A DNA stretch of 64,000 nt from Athripsodes cinereus (GCA_947579605.1 OX388321.1:19087614-19151613), one strand, 5' to 3'; numbered from the stretch's first letter, positions 23,870 through 35,035 are shown. Notes: generated by a model from the letters alone, not told the origin. Made by a program: numbers and translations.

Positions 23870-24270
23870 TAAGACAAATAAATTAGCTCTGTGGGTAAAA
23901 AAATTATGTTTTCAATCTTGTGAGTGATGAATGTTGGTTAATATTATTCTACCATCACGTTTCATTAACTTAGTATGTATAGGGAAAGAAGATTGTTAAC
24001 ACTATATCTATAGCTGGAAATCATCCATGTTTGAATGAATCGCCTTTTTATAATAATAAAAAAATATCTATATGAGGAGTGAGACTATATATTGTGTCAT
24101 GTGATGTCATTTTTCAGTACGGGCCTCCTGAGTTTCTTCAACGAAATTACCTTTGATTCTCGTGAACATATTGTTACCTTGAAATTACTATCAATTCGTG
24201 GATGGTTGCTTTTAGTCATATATATCTCAATTTTATTCACTGTGTCGGTGTTTAGGTAGTAGAATTCCAT

Positions 24271-24435
24271 ATCGAAATAAATAAAACAAGCGTTTTATTC
24301 TACTAATGATTTAATCTGTGAGAGAGACGTTTTTCGTCTTATGAGGAGATTGACAATGTCCTCATAAGACGAAAGACGTCTCTCTCACAGATTAAATCAT
24401 TAGTAGAATAAAACGCTTGTTTTATTTATTTCGAT
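24271..24435. repeat. Palindrome with GAGAGAGACGTC core, 77-bp arms (copy B)
   Basis: Bases 24271-24347 are the exact inverse of 24359-24435 apart from one mismatch (GTTTTT against GTCTTT), with an 11-base spacer GATTGACAATG. The inner ~30 bases match the core at 6003-6142. The outer ~47 bases (ATCGAAATAAATAAAACAAG inward) do not match that copy but are perfectly mirrored. Confidence 0.9.
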
Positions 24436-25468
24436 CTCAATTTTATTTTTTAATTTGATCCAACACTATCAATGGTGTTGTTTGGCTTTATCAATATTTT
24501 ATTTTCATTGATCAAACCAGTAGTTATTTGTTTATTTATGAGTTATTTAGTTATCTAAATTATGAGAAAGCATTTTTTGAAATGGACCTCATGGATTGAG
24601 AAAGCTGGGAGACATGAGAAGCCATATTGAATGTTAACCCTTTAAATCTTTCAATTGATTGAGTCTAGTTTATTCAAATGTACAAGTCTACTGATCATAA
24701 AATACTCTCAAAAATTAAAGTGAACAGAAAACAAAAACCAAATTAAAGTGATACAGTATCTAGTTTACGATCTTTCTGTATATTCTGTATCTGGCAGATG
24801 TGTTTCTTTCAAAAATTGATAAGCTATGTAAAGTCGTTGACTATAGTATGCTTTTATGTAACAAGAACGTTAAGTTTACGATAATATAATTAAAAAAAAT
24901 AGATGTTGCATGGTAATTATATTATGCAGTCAGTCTGTAGGATACCCCACGTATGGAAAATACCGCGGCGTTATAGATAATATAATTATAGTTGTCTTCA
25001 ATAGAAAAAAGATCGCTTGAATAATAATCTGCATTAAATTTTGCGTATGTCTGTATGGAACAGAAAACAAACATTGCATTTCCGCATTCTGTTTTCGAAA
25101 GAAGAGATATGTACCCATTTGAATTGAATAAAGATTGCATCGTACTTTATTATATGTAATTCACACCCCAAGGCATTCTCCGCGTTAAGTTTCCCCCACT
25201 GTTGTATAATAACACGTCCACGATGCCGTCAAACTGGATTGCTATGGGAGTATGGGATATCAGAGTACATAACATAATGTTACATATATACAGTATGTTG
25301 TTGAGGTACATACAATAATATTCAACGCAGACACAAATCAGCTGTTTGTCAGAACGCGATTGAATGCGGGTCGTGTGTCGCACTACTAACAAATAATAAA
25401 TTACGCACCAAATTGAATGGTAGCGTGTTTGAATTATCATCAATATAAATAGTAATATCATAAAAATA
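24436..25468. other. Intergenic or promoter-side sequence
   Basis: No gene supported. The last few hundred bases before 25469 would be the 5' flank of the candidate first exon. I see no clear TATA box or initiator there. Minus-strand ORFs at 25150-25687 overlap this exon and look like shadows. Confidence 0.4.
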
Positions 25469-25586
25469 ATGGCTGAACCTAATGTAAGGTCCACTGAAAG
25501 ATTTCCATTTTCTTTTGACATGGATGTTGAAGGAGATGGCGATAGTCCATCTAGGAGGCAGAGTGGTTGTATGTCGAAAATAACAG
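25469..25586 (+). CDS. Candidate first coding exon, unidentified gene (exon a)
   Basis: ATG in a good context (AAAATAATGG) opens a frame with non-AT-biased codons, encoding MAEPNVRSTERFPFSFDMDV, then an acidic/Ser-rich stretch ending ...CMSKIT, and stops at a consensus donor CAG|GTAAGC at 25587. Length is 118 nt (39 codons + 1), so it leaves phase 1. I do not recognise the protein. Exons at 37306 and 42277 on the same strand have the same form and phase. No partner exon is visible in the window. Confidence 0.6.
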
Positions 25587-27084
25587 GTAAGCAATTTTAA
25601 ATTAAACATTCGAATAAGACAAAACATTATGTGCGTTCCTTTTAACATTATTTGAAACGTGACATTTTTTAATAATATCATATTCATATGTCAAAACTTG
25701 GATTAAGATTTTTCAAGTTTTTCAATAGCTCGCCAAAATACTACGTGTATTGTAAAAAATTGTATGTTTTTCAAAAAAATATACGTAATATCGTCTTTTC
25801 GTGGTAAAATATTCATTTATAATGAGTCATTCGCCTTTTGTTTTCTTCCAATTGTTGTGAAAAACTAGCTACAAACTGTTAACCCCATTACGTCGAGCAT
25901 GAAAACCGATCGATATTTTGCGTGTTGTGATAGCACGTTTGAAGTGCTGGTTTTGTCAGTAAATAGAAACGCGATGTCGCGTGTTTTATCTTATTGTCTT
26001 TTTTATCTTCAAACTTGATGATACCCTAATATCATTATTATAAGTTTTTTTAAACCCTTACATGTCAAATTTCATATTTATGGGTGACATTAACCTTAAA
26101 TGATGTTTAGAGGGGTGTATGAAAGAATCAATTCTTTTTTTAAATTCTACTCACAAATTGAACCAAGATAAAGTTTTTTGATGCTGAACTCTAAAAGTGG
26201 AATACTTTACATGCTCTTATGTATGCACTCATAATGTAGATACTTATCAAAACATGTTTATTTAATTTTTCAAGTAGACAAGATTTATCTGCAAGATTTT
26301 ATGTATTAATTGTATGAACGGCTTCTATATAGGTGCCTATGACATTAACATCTATCTCTCTACAATATTGTATGTAACCGATATGGACTACCTATATACA
26401 TGATTGTAACGATCGTATGTAAGTACAGATCATCCTCTCTGAATCAGAAGAAGATAAACGTAAATAAGATAGACATTAAGGGTGGGGAGCTGCACCCCCT
26501 TAAAAGTCACGAAGTAAAAGACAAAACTCTCAAAACGGAATAATCTTGGATAAATCACCCCCTCCTCGAACAATTACTGTGAAATTGTTACTTGTCGGAT
26601 TGCTGAATCCAAAGTACAAAATAATTTTATGTCATACTTCATGTATAAACTATTATACCTTTGGTATAATTATTACATTACCGGTTTAAGTTACCGTCTG
26701 GAGTACCTATAGTATCTACCTGTACAATACACCTATGTAATTGTACATACTGTATGCGACATTCATACAATATAGGTAATGCGTTATAGATAATATTATC
26801 ATCGAGTCATAAAATATGCTAAGAATGTTTACTTGTACATGTAGATACCTACTTGTACATTACTCTGCATGCATTCTTGTACATTACTCTGTTTGGGTGA
26901 ATTGTCTCAATGAAATTATTTTCATGGAGACAATTCATGTGCTTGTGACTTTGATATAGTGTTTAAATAAACTGCATTTTTATGAGAGAATAGCAATTAA
27001 CAAATCTCATCGCTGAAATTTTTAATATCGAAAGTATAAATTAAATTTCATTGTTATAAATATCTAAACACCTTTTATATAAAG
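25587..27084. other. AT-rich sequence, possibly intronic
   Basis: No domain-bearing ORF. A short direct duplication CTTGTACATTACTCTG occurs twice at about 26869-26891, and an 11-bp-arm hairpin TGAATTGTCTC/GAGACAATTCA at 26889-26927. If exon a is real, this is part of its first intron. Confidence 0.45.
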
Positions 27085-27157
27085 GTGTGTTTACTGATAA
27101 CATGACCTCAAGGGCGCCCTGTACCGCGTCCATCATCCGAAACTCCCAGCAAAAAGT
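27085..27157 (-). mobile_element. 3' end of L2/CR1-like LINE (same family as 51779)
   Basis: On the minus strand it reads TTTTTGCTGGGAGTTTCGG, TGATGGACGCGGTACAGGG, CGCCCTTGAGGTCATGTTAT, matching the C-terminal codons and 3' UTR of the copy at 51779-52295. Strongly 5'-truncated, under 80 bp. Confidence 0.75.
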
Positions 27158-27159
27158 AT

Positions 27160-27235
27160 TTTTATGGTGTAGTTCATTAATTGGCTAACCGTGCTAATTA
27201 ATTAATAAATTAACTACACCATAAAGAATTAATTA
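27160..27235. repeat. Short inverted repeat TTATGGTGTAGTT
   Basis: TTATGGTGTAGTT at about 27161 pairs with AACTACACCATAA at about 27212. A further ACACCATA word lies at about 27283-27293. Possibly a small MITE; ends not defined. Confidence 0.5.
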
Positions 27236-27296
27236 TAAATAAAACACTTATTTATAGTATATCCACAGTGACACCATAGAGTTTACACCATAAAGG

Positions 27297-27520
27297 TTGG
27301 CTAAAATGTTGACCGTGCCTTCTGCGTGGTTGATCCGTTGCTGTGGAACAAAATTCCTTATGATTTGTGAACTGGAGAGTGTGGAGGTGTTTAAGGCAAA
27401 GTTACCTAAAGCCCTAAAGGCCGTGTTGTTCAGGAGGCGTTATGATTCTTTAATGGGTCCTTGCGGTGGTTTTTTCACAAAACGGCGCAAGGAATTGTCT
27501 AGTTATTATTATTATTAATA
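27297..27520 (+). pseudogene. LINE C-terminal fragment with frameshift
   Basis: Two overlapping frames give VVDPLLWNKIPYDL then CELESVEVFKAKLPKALKAVLFRRRYDS, the LWN.LP..L....S...FK..L...L ending of CR1/L2/jockey LINE proteins, with a frameshift between them. A (TTA)n tract follows at about 27502-27518 and may be the tail. Confidence 0.6.
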
Positions 27521-27926
27521 ACTAGTTGACCCAGCGAACTCCGTACCGCCTAACAATCAATGAGTGATTAATATAATTTTAATCTCTTTACAAACTCCCG
27601 AGGTTCCTAAACTTTTTTATCTCATAGACTACTTTAAAAAATTTGCTGGTTCCGGTGGACCCCCTGTATTTCTACCCTCCCCCCCCCCGTCGCTGAATTT
27701 TCGAAATGGTATAGGAATTTGAAATAATTCAAAAACTCCTCGGTTTTCTTACAGAGTATTTTCTCACAGTACCTTTTTCTACCATGTAACGGGTATTTTT
27801 GTTTATTTTTTTTATTTAAATCAATACACGGCGTGAGCCTTTTACATGTTAATCTAGCAGTTTAACAAACAACAAACACAAACAGACATAATAGTCAAGA
27901 ATACATTATTATATAAATTTGAAGTA

Positions 27927-29899
27927 AGGTCAGGTGGGGTAAGAGGAACTATGGGGCAAGAGGGACAGTAGTTTGTAAATCAAAAACTATTGGTTCTAGC
28001 TCTATGGTTACTCGGTCGATAAAGCAGTATTGTACAATTCATTTTTAAAAAAAGACACAGTTGGCGCTAGTGTTTGGCAATCCGGCAATATGACACAAAA
28101 AAAAATTCAGTTGACTGACTACGAAAACGCGAGTTAGAGGCATTTTTATTGTGTGGTCATTTAAACACTAAAAAGTTTAGCTAGAAGGCTGTTACTGTGT
28201 GTAAGTATTGTTTAAACTTCAATTTTTATATTTTTGCATGTAAAATGTTATAATATATGCTTTAAATATCTGTTTTTAATGTGATTCAAAACATAACATT
28301 AAAATTGTCAAGTGGGGTAAGAGAAACTGTCATGGCAGGGGTAAGAGGAACATATGTTTCTCTTTCCCGGTGTCAGAAGTCATAAACATTTTAACTGTCT
28401 TTGATATATTATGGACCGTTTATTTAAGTACCTACCCAATGCTACAACTGAATTAGTTAAAATACCACATTTGTTACAGAAAAATGAGAAATTATACAAG
28501 AAAAACTGATAGAGCATCATACCCGCCAGAAAAACTACAAGAAGCAGTAAGAGCTGTTAAAAGTGGGGCCTTATCTGGATACGCGGCTTCAAAATATTAT
28601 AATATACCCAGATCAACAATTATAAATCGCGTATGTATATGCTAATTATAAAACTACTCTAGTACGTAATGAAATGAAACTTTTACCTAATGTAACCCAC
28701 ATAACATGCAAGTGGCATCCAGCAGCGCCCTTTGGATTTGCTGTTTTTCTGTAAGATCATGCCATAATATAATATATAGGGGTTTTTTTCCTACATTTCA
28801 GCCTGCTAATAGGAAAATGAACGAATCCAGAGTACCTTGGGTTCAGGGTAAGGTCCAGGTGCGTGTTATGTGCGTCACATTAGTTACATGTATTTGGTAT
28901 GGAATGCATTATTTCAGTAATTAAATTTTTATTTATATTCCTTTATTTGGTCTTGTTTTAGGTATATGATCGTAAAGGTCTTATATCTAATTCTTTGGGA
29001 AGAGCCGCCGTTTTGTCACGGGAAGTAGAGGAAGACTTGGTGAAAAATCTTCATTCTATGGAAAAATATGGCTTTGGTCTGACGAGAAAGGAGTTATTAG
29101 AAACCGTGGGTCAGTACGTTTCAGCAAATAGTATTAAAAATCCATTTAAAAATGGCATACCTGGCGAGGATTGGTTTCTTCAATTTAAAGTGTAAATGTA
29201 CCGACATATATGTCGGTGTTCTCTACATCTTTGTTTATTAATAATAACAAAATAAGTACCTATTATTTCTTATTTCAAGAAATAATTTGATGCAGTAACC
29301 TAACAGCATTTTGACGTTTCTAAGACGTCAAATTACGAACTTCTCTTTGAAATAAAGGCTACTTTACCGTAATTTTTGCAATTTAACTGTCAAGCTACTG
29401 CATAGAAATTATATCTTGAAAATTTGAGACTGTATTTTATGAACAATAAATAACAATAAGAATACATCACTTTGTTTATAGTTTCCTACCCCTGAATCAA
29501 AGACATATGTTCCTCTTACCCCAAATTCCGATTTTTGTTCTTTATTTTGTATTGTAGACCTTATTTAAAATGGCAATGAGTTCATACTTGCCTGACACCA
29601 TTTTTTTAAAAGAGATGGTCTCAATTCAACCATACAGCTATTAAATTTACAGAGTTATGTCGACTGTTCCTCTTACCCCAAAAACCGGGGCAAGAGGAAC
29701 AAAAGCACTAACCTAACGATTTGCTATTTTTTGACTATTAGCAGTGAAATTATCTTAAAATGTCATTCAAATTTGGGAAGCTGACACACATAGGTATAGG
29801 TTGTGTTTATCAAAACCACAATAGGACGTTACATTTAGCAGCAAGAACTGATCAAAGAATTTGAAAAATAAACTATGTTCCTCTTACCCCACCTGACCT
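27927..29899 (+). mobile_element. pogo-like (Tc1/mariner superfamily) element lacking the DDE domain
   Basis: TIR AGGTCAGGTGGGGTAAGAGG is at 27927 and its exact inverse ends at 29899; TA flanks both sides (27925-27926, 29900-29901), the Tc1/mariner target duplication. The motif GGGGTAAGAGGAAC or its inverse recurs internally (about 27937, 28315, 28351, 29510, 29667, 29875), probably transposase binding sites. It carries a spliced ORF at 28484-29195 for the DNA-binding half of a transposase. The part after that ORF has no catalytic coding region, so the element is an internal-deletion, non-autonomous derivative (1973 bp). Confidence 0.85.
28484..29195 (+). CDS. pogo-like transposase N-terminal region (HTH-psq + CENP-B HTH), three exons
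   Basis: Exons 28484-28630, 28802-28858 and 28962-29195 join in phase 0 to give 145 residues without a stop or frameshift. Splice sites are CGC|GTATGT, TTTCAG|CCT, CAG|GTGCGT and TTTTAG|GTA; a 5' UTR intron is suggested by a donor at 28201 and an acceptor at 28479. Residues 1-49 (RKTDRASYPPEKLQEAVRAV...AASKYYNIPRSTI) are a Pipsqueak-type helix-turn-helix. Residues 80-143 (GRAAVLSREVEEDLVKNL...FGLTRKEL...PFKNGIPGEDWFLQF) are the CENP-B-type HTH that normally precedes the DDE domain. The catalytic domain is absent. It could be expressed as a DNA-binding protein recognising the element's own motifs (inference). Confidence 0.75.
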
Positions 29900-29901
29900 T
29901 A

Positions 29902-30430
29902 ATTAGTTAATGAAGCAACAGTCAATAGGAAACAAAATGTCAACGATAAAAAAAATTGCACTAATTATATCAATATGCCAAAATAAAAAATAAAATAAAA
30001 AATTCCGATCAGAAAAATAAAGATCATATTTTGATAAATGCTATTAGGATGATTAGAATCTAGAATGTCAATAAATATATTACAAAACAAATAGATATTA
30101 ATTAGATTATTAAAAAATAGAATGGTATAAATAATATTTGTTACAAAAACTTTTGTACCGAATATTGTTTATGTCAATATCTGGTGCTTTTACCGAATAT
30201 CCGATACTTTAACTATGGATTCGTGGACCCCCACTGACGACTCGTGCACCCCCATTTTTTAGTCACGCCATCGTAGACCCCCGTCGAGTCTCCCGTGGAT
30301 CTCTGGGGATCCACCTGGACCACTTTGGGAATCACTGGTATACCTAGTGTAATAAAATAAAATTCATTTATGTTGAACAATTATATTTAACTCAGATTTG
30401 TTTATAAATTATCTGCTGTACCTAATATAT
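29902..30430. other. AT-rich flank and right end of old hAT
   Basis: Low-complexity sequence, then the hAT right end with GGGGGTC-type blocks up to about 30340, then unique AT-rich DNA. Confidence 0.45.
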
Positions 30431-30520
30431 TCTGTACCTGAGAGCCATTAGGACTCAAGTGCATTTTTGACAAAAATGCCAAAGTTACGAAAAAAGCGGA
30501 AATAACTCAACAGTCGTGAG

Positions 30521-32436
30521 TAGGGAATCCAATCCCGCATCAAAATCGCGATCCCGCAAGCCTGCGGGATTGGGGTCGTCAGTCCCGCGGATCCCGCGGG
30601 ATTTGCGGGATTGAGATTTTTTAATAAAAAAATTGTTTCAAGTAGGTACTCAGTAATTTAAAAAATATATTAAATAAAGACGAGTAAATTTTAATACTTT
30701 TTTTTATTATTATGCAGATTTATTACTCATTTTACTAATTAACAAATGGAAATAATGATGTTTTAGAGGTATCTATAAATAATCAGCTTCTTATAAGGAA
30801 CGATATTATACATTATTTAACAGTTCTCCTTATAGATCTGTAATTTGTATTGACAATTGAACATATTTATTAGTTTAGAGGCATAAAAAAATAGTTTTTT
30901 TCTGATAATACCTTCTAAGAAATAATAAAGTATGTAACATTTCATCTTTTAGATTTGATCTTATCTTGTTGCATAAATAACCGGCGGCGGAAAAAGCACG
31001 CTCAGCTTCCACACTTGTTGGTGGAATTGACTTTATATTACTCGGCTACCCATTCTGTACGGAGACTGTGCTCTTATTCATCTTCTAGTATAGGCGAAGG
31101 CTAATCATTCAATAGATTCCATAAAGGCGTGTCTTCTTCATCGCCATTGTCATCAACTTGTTGGTTATGAGTTTCAGGTTGTACCTGCGAGTCTGACAGC
31201 AGTGACAGTCTCTCGATTAAACACTTCATTTCAGTTCTAAGTGTAACTTTGCTTGGATAAAAGAATGGATCGTCCACCACATTTGTAGATCCTGAATCTT
31301 TTTCTAGATATTTGTTAGGACCTTCTAAGCACAGCGACACGACAGTCATTGATGTGCGGCGTTATTTTATAGACAGGAAAAGTAGTTAACTAACTAATTT
31401 TAGCAAGATAGCGACACTACAAGTTCCTGGCTTTACCTGGTATTTTGTCGATCCAGTTTGCTTATCATGAAACATAATGTAGTTTTTGCAGTAATTAATG
31501 TTGCGTCCTCGCAGCATAAGACATTTACAGCAAGCTTCACTGGCTTTAAAGCTCGTTCAATTTTACTCAATGTTATAAATTCTTCATCAGTGAATGAAAA
31601 TGAAGATGATGTCAGTTTAAGATCAATAACTGCTTTAAATATGCACTGTTTGACTTGGTTAAACCTCGATAACATTGCTCCAGCGCGTTCGGCAATCTAG
31701 GATCAGCTGTAATTCTTTGCAGAATTTCTTCTTAGATATATGTTTGCAGAAGATCATTTATTACTGGAGATTTCGAACTAAAAAGCTTAATAATTTTCCT
31801 GACTTTTTGAATCAGTCCTCTTAAATAACAAATGGAATAAGTTAAAATGATTTTCATTGAAAAATTTATTGGTCTGACAATACTTATCTACCTGTATTGT
31901 GGTAGCAAATCTCCTTCTTGAATGTCTTCCTCTACCGAAAAATCACCTTTCTCGTCATCATCATCTACATTTTCATTATCACTCCCACCATCCGGTCTTT
32001 TTTCGAGTACTTCAACTTGACTGTATATCTTCTTCTTGTCTCTGATTGCATAGAACTTCAAGAACAGCGAGTTGGAACCCATGTGCAAAGCATAACTGGT
32101 GGTGCGCTGATAATAATCTCCCAACTTTCTTCATGACTGCTGCACCGTCGGTTGTTGCTGCGATCACATCTAGATTTTGGAAACTCAAATTATTTTCCAT
32201 ACAAATTCTACAGAAAAGTCACTAGTTCCAAAGGCAAAGTAGTTAACTTACTTATCACTGAGGCTGTGCTGGGTTTAATAAATAATCAGAACGTCGTCTG
32301 AGCCCGTTCTTAAACATTTTTTCAGTCCCGCAAGAGTGCGGGATCCCGCATGAGTAATCCCGCATTTCTGATCCCGCAAAAAAGGTGCGGGATCCCGCAT
32401 TTACGGGATCCCGCTTTTGCGGGATTGGATTCCCTA
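30521..32436 (-). mobile_element. hAT transposon with decayed transposase (8-bp TSD GTCGTGAG)
   Basis: Perfect TSD GTCGTGAG at 30513-30520 and 32437-32444. The 19-bp TIR TAGGGAATCCAATCCCGCA is exactly inverted at the right end. Both subterminal regions carry many GCGGGATCCCGC-type words (30540-30610 and 32320-32425), likely transposase binding sites. It is 1916 bp with the transposase read on the minus strand. Clean ends and TSD indicate an insertion that is not very old, into the palindromic MITE at 30434-32608. Confidence 0.95.
30955..32200 (-). pseudogene. hAT transposase, broken
   Basis: Minus-strand segments in order: MENNLSFQNLDVIAATTDGAAVMKKV with HQLCFAHGFQLAVLEVL (32012-32200), the catalytic-Asp and CxxH region of hAT transposases; an acidic insert with NENVDDDDEKGD (31888-32050) in another frame; SFTDEEFITLSKIERALKPV (31433-31675); PLWNLLND (31101-31349); and IPPTSVEAERAFSAAGYLCN (about 30975-31050), the conserved C-terminal dimerisation motif. 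The zinc-finger N-terminus is missing, and frameshifts or stops separate the blocks, so no full protein can be made. Confidence 0.85.
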
Positions 32437-32608
32437 GTCGTGAGTCTTAAGTACAGAAATGCTTAGGGTCTATACTATAGGGTCTATGTCACAAGCTGTA
32501 TATACTATATACAGCTTATTACTAGTAAAATGTTGAGATTTTTTCAATTAAAAAATTGAATTTGAAAATGGCATTTTAGCACTTAAGACTAAATGGCTCT
32601 CAGGTACA

Positions 32609-33427
32609 GATTATGTAGGTACTAATTAATTTTTTTAGGTAGATACCTACTCATCCATTTTAAATTTATAAAAATTCTTTCCATGTTTTTTTAAAAATTG
32701 AAATTTTTGAACCACAGATATTAAATTGTATGGATAACGATTCTAATTTGAAAATGTATACAAAAGTTATTCTACGAGTATAATAATAGGCTATAAAAAA
32801 CTTCATCGTTGATTTTGTATAATTCTCCATATTGTTTTTTTTTAACACAACAAACGTCATTTTCATATAAAAATACGATGCGAGTTTCCGACTTTTTCGT
32901 TGAATTTTCCAAAAATGTTCTTTCATGCAAACCGTCTCCTGATAATATTATGAACACAACAAAAAAAGAATCACCCAATTCGGTTCAGCCGTTCTCAAGT
33001 TATGGGGTGACATACATGGTCAATCGATTTTTATTTATAAGATAATAAGCAGTTGTTGACAGTGTTTTTGCATGTCATCATACTAAATAATATTAATCAG
33101 AAGTTACACATGATACAATGTTTATTATTTATTAGGTGTGATGTTTTATGTACCGAGCATTATTTTTATAACGTTATTTGTCTCCTTGTATAGTGAAACA
33201 ATGGCACTATAAAAAATGTATAGATGTGTGGCATAATTATAATAATATTATAATGCTAATGTATCGTGTCTCTCATCTATTGCACTGTTGGCGACATTGG
33301 TACTAGGCTATTAAGTATAAATGGGCTCATGCAGGGCGCTAAATTTCAGAGGGTGCAAAATTGTAGTAAACCTATATAAGGTGAAGTCGATATTTTCGAC
33401 CGACGATTCTTGGTGAAAGTTCATGTT
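32609..33427. other. AT-rich sequence
   Basis: No supported gene. ORFs on both strands at 32666-33045 mirror each other and carry no domain. Confidence 0.45.
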
Positions 33428-33524
33428 AAATCAATTACAAATAAAACACTTATTTGAAAGCCACCTCGCGACCAATAAAATCACAGTGGAAATACTAAAT
33501 AAGTGTTTCATTTGTAATTAATTT
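33428..33524. repeat. Inverted repeat, 28-bp arms
   Basis: AAATCAATTACAAATAAAAC... at 33428-33455 is the inverse of 33497-33524 with two mismatches, enclosing 41 bases. Probably a small foldback or MITE. Confidence 0.7.
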
Positions 33525-33884
33525 ACTATTTAAGGTAACCAATCGTCCTCTGGCAAATTTATAAATAAAATATTCTTGAACAAAATCGGGGAGATTGAGA
33601 ATAATCTAAATTCCTACATATGCCAAATCGAAAATCTGGCAATTGCGAGGTAGAAATTTTGCGTGGAAGTTAAAGGACCACAATTTTATGAAAAATAAGA
33701 TACAAAAAACACAGGTCCAAACTTTTGAAAAATTGACCAATGACGCAACAATACCAAATTATAAATACATACTCGTAGTACGAATTATCTTGGGTAGGTT
33801 CTAGGGGAGGGTATAATTTTACATTAATGTTACTTTTTCTCATATTTTAGTATAATTTTTGCCTATTTTCATACTAGGTATATT

Positions 33885-34075
33885 TTTTTTATTTAAAAAA
33901 AAAAAGATATACCTATCTAGGTTTTGTTATAAACCCAAATACAACCTTATACACCTTTCACACTAAGCTAAAAGCTTGTGCCGTGAAAGGGGAGTTTGCC
34001 GGCACCTGGGATCGAACCACGGACCCCTTGTTCTGAAGGCCGAGACTCTACCCCCAGGCTACTGACGAACTCAAC
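33885..34075 (-). mobile_element. tRNA-headed SINE, family 2
   Basis: Read on the minus strand: a tRNA-like head TTCGTCAGTAGCCTGGGGG, TAGAGTCTCGGCCTTCAGAA, then a B box GTGGTTCGATCCCAGGTGCC. The body follows with CACGGCACAAGCTTTTAGC and TTTGGGTTTATAAC, and the tail is T/A-rich at about 33885-33905. The head resembles tRNA promoter boxes for RNA polymerase III; it is not a functional tRNA gene because no complete cloverleaf closes. Confidence 0.75.
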
Positions 34076-34240
34076 TACTATTATAACTCCTAAGAGGAGC
34101 ATTCCTTCCTACCTTACTGGGTATGTCTATGGAATACTTCCTTATTATAAGAAAAGTATAAGAAAGATGTATTAAACCAATTTTATCGTACTGCACGAGT
34201 ATGTATTTTTAGTTAGTACATTTGCAGTATTGTTCTTGAA

Positions 34241-34425
34241 CAGAGGTTCCCAAACTTTTTATTCTCATACACCACTTGCCATGCTTTTCAGTTTTGGGAA
34301 GAACCCCTGCTACTCACTTTGAAATATTTAAATTTCTAAGAGTAGTGAAGTATATGTAGTGACATGGTCCCCTTGTAGGTCCTTGTTGACCCCTGGGGGT
34401 CGAAAAAGACCATTGGGAATCACTA
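34241..34425. mobile_element. hAT MITE (TSD TTCTTGAA/G)
   Basis: CAGAGGTTCCCAAACTTTTT at the left and an inverse end ATTGGGAATCACTA at the right are flanked by TTCTTGAA (34233-34240) and TTCTTGAG (34426-34433), matching at 7 of 8. At 185 bp it has the same end type as the old remnant at 27597-30340. Confidence 0.8.
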
Positions 34426-34589
34426 TTCTTGAGCATAATTGAAAAATGTTTTCTTAAAATACAGTCTCATGGGCTCTAAAATCATACACAATCTCTTCTA
34501 CCTCCCCCCTCTTTTAGATATCGCCATGTTTATATTATCATATTGGTTTACCTTTTATTTTTTTTTAATATTGTAAATAATACTTAGAA

Positions 34590-35035
34590 ACTTAGGGCCG
34601 AAGCAACCATTGTATTAGCCGTATCAAAGATATGGCCTCCCTTAGGCCCCGAACGTGTGCAGGGAAAAATTCGAAAAATTTTATCCACAATTTCACATAA
34701 ACTCTTAGGCTGTACAGTGTACATGCCGAGAAAAATTCATATCGTAAAAAAGTGTCCAACGTGCATAAAGAAGTTTTCACTTCAAAAATTATGAAAGTGA
34801 AAAAAGGAATCTCTTTTATTCCTGGTTAAGCGGGCACCCAAAAATTGGTGAAACGAATTGTTCGACTAGTTTAGTTCCTAGGAGCATTAATTGTAAGTAA
34901 TAACTTATAATCAACATACAATTACCTATTTTAATTCAAAGCGAGCGTTTTTGTTTCTTTTGTGTAAAACCTTTGCCCTTCATTTGGGCCCCTCAAAAAG
35001 TTTTGATACAAGGCCCGTCTAAGGCACGATACGCC
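34590..35035. mobile_element. Probable hAT remnant, GCAGTGGCG end
   Basis: The right end, read inversely, is GCAGTGGCGTATCGTGCC, TTAGACGGGCC, closely like the left TIR of the hAT MITE at 48159 (CAGTAGCGTGGCGTGCC). The left side has CTTAGGGCCGAAGCAACC and CTTAGGCCCCGAACG but no clean TIR or TSD. Confidence 0.5.

Larger units (their letters stand above)
27597..30340. mobile_element. Old hAT remnant, disrupted by a pogo-like element
   Basis: The left end GAGGTTCCTAAACTTTTTTATC with GGTTCCGGTGGACCCCC, and the right end inverse AGTGATTCCCAAAGTGG/TCCAGGTGGATCCC with several GGGGGTC blocks, are those of the hAT group with CAGNGGTTCCCAAA ends. Its poly-C/TCGCTGAATTTTCGAAATGG segment at 27677-27720 is shared with the hAT at 8837-9287. 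The outer boundary and TSD are not clean. The centre was invaded by the element at 27927-29899. Confidence 0.6.
30434..32608. mobile_element. Palindromic MITE split by a hAT insertion
   Basis: CTGTACCTGAGAGCCATT at 30434 pairs with AATGGCTCTCAGGTACAG ending 32608, and the similarity continues inward (AGTCTTAAGTGC-type). ATT flanks both ends and may be the target duplication. Removing the hAT at 30521-32436 leaves about 250 bp. No ORF of its own. Confidence 0.75.

Noticed and set aside
25150..25687. Two overlapping minus-strand ORFs of 112 and 123 residues
   Set aside because: No domain, and they run antisense through the plus-strand exon at 25469, whose splice donor and composition are better.
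33990..34075. tRNA gene (GTGGTTCGATCCCAGG)
   Set aside because: Part of a dispersed SINE with several diverged copies; acceptor stem does not close.
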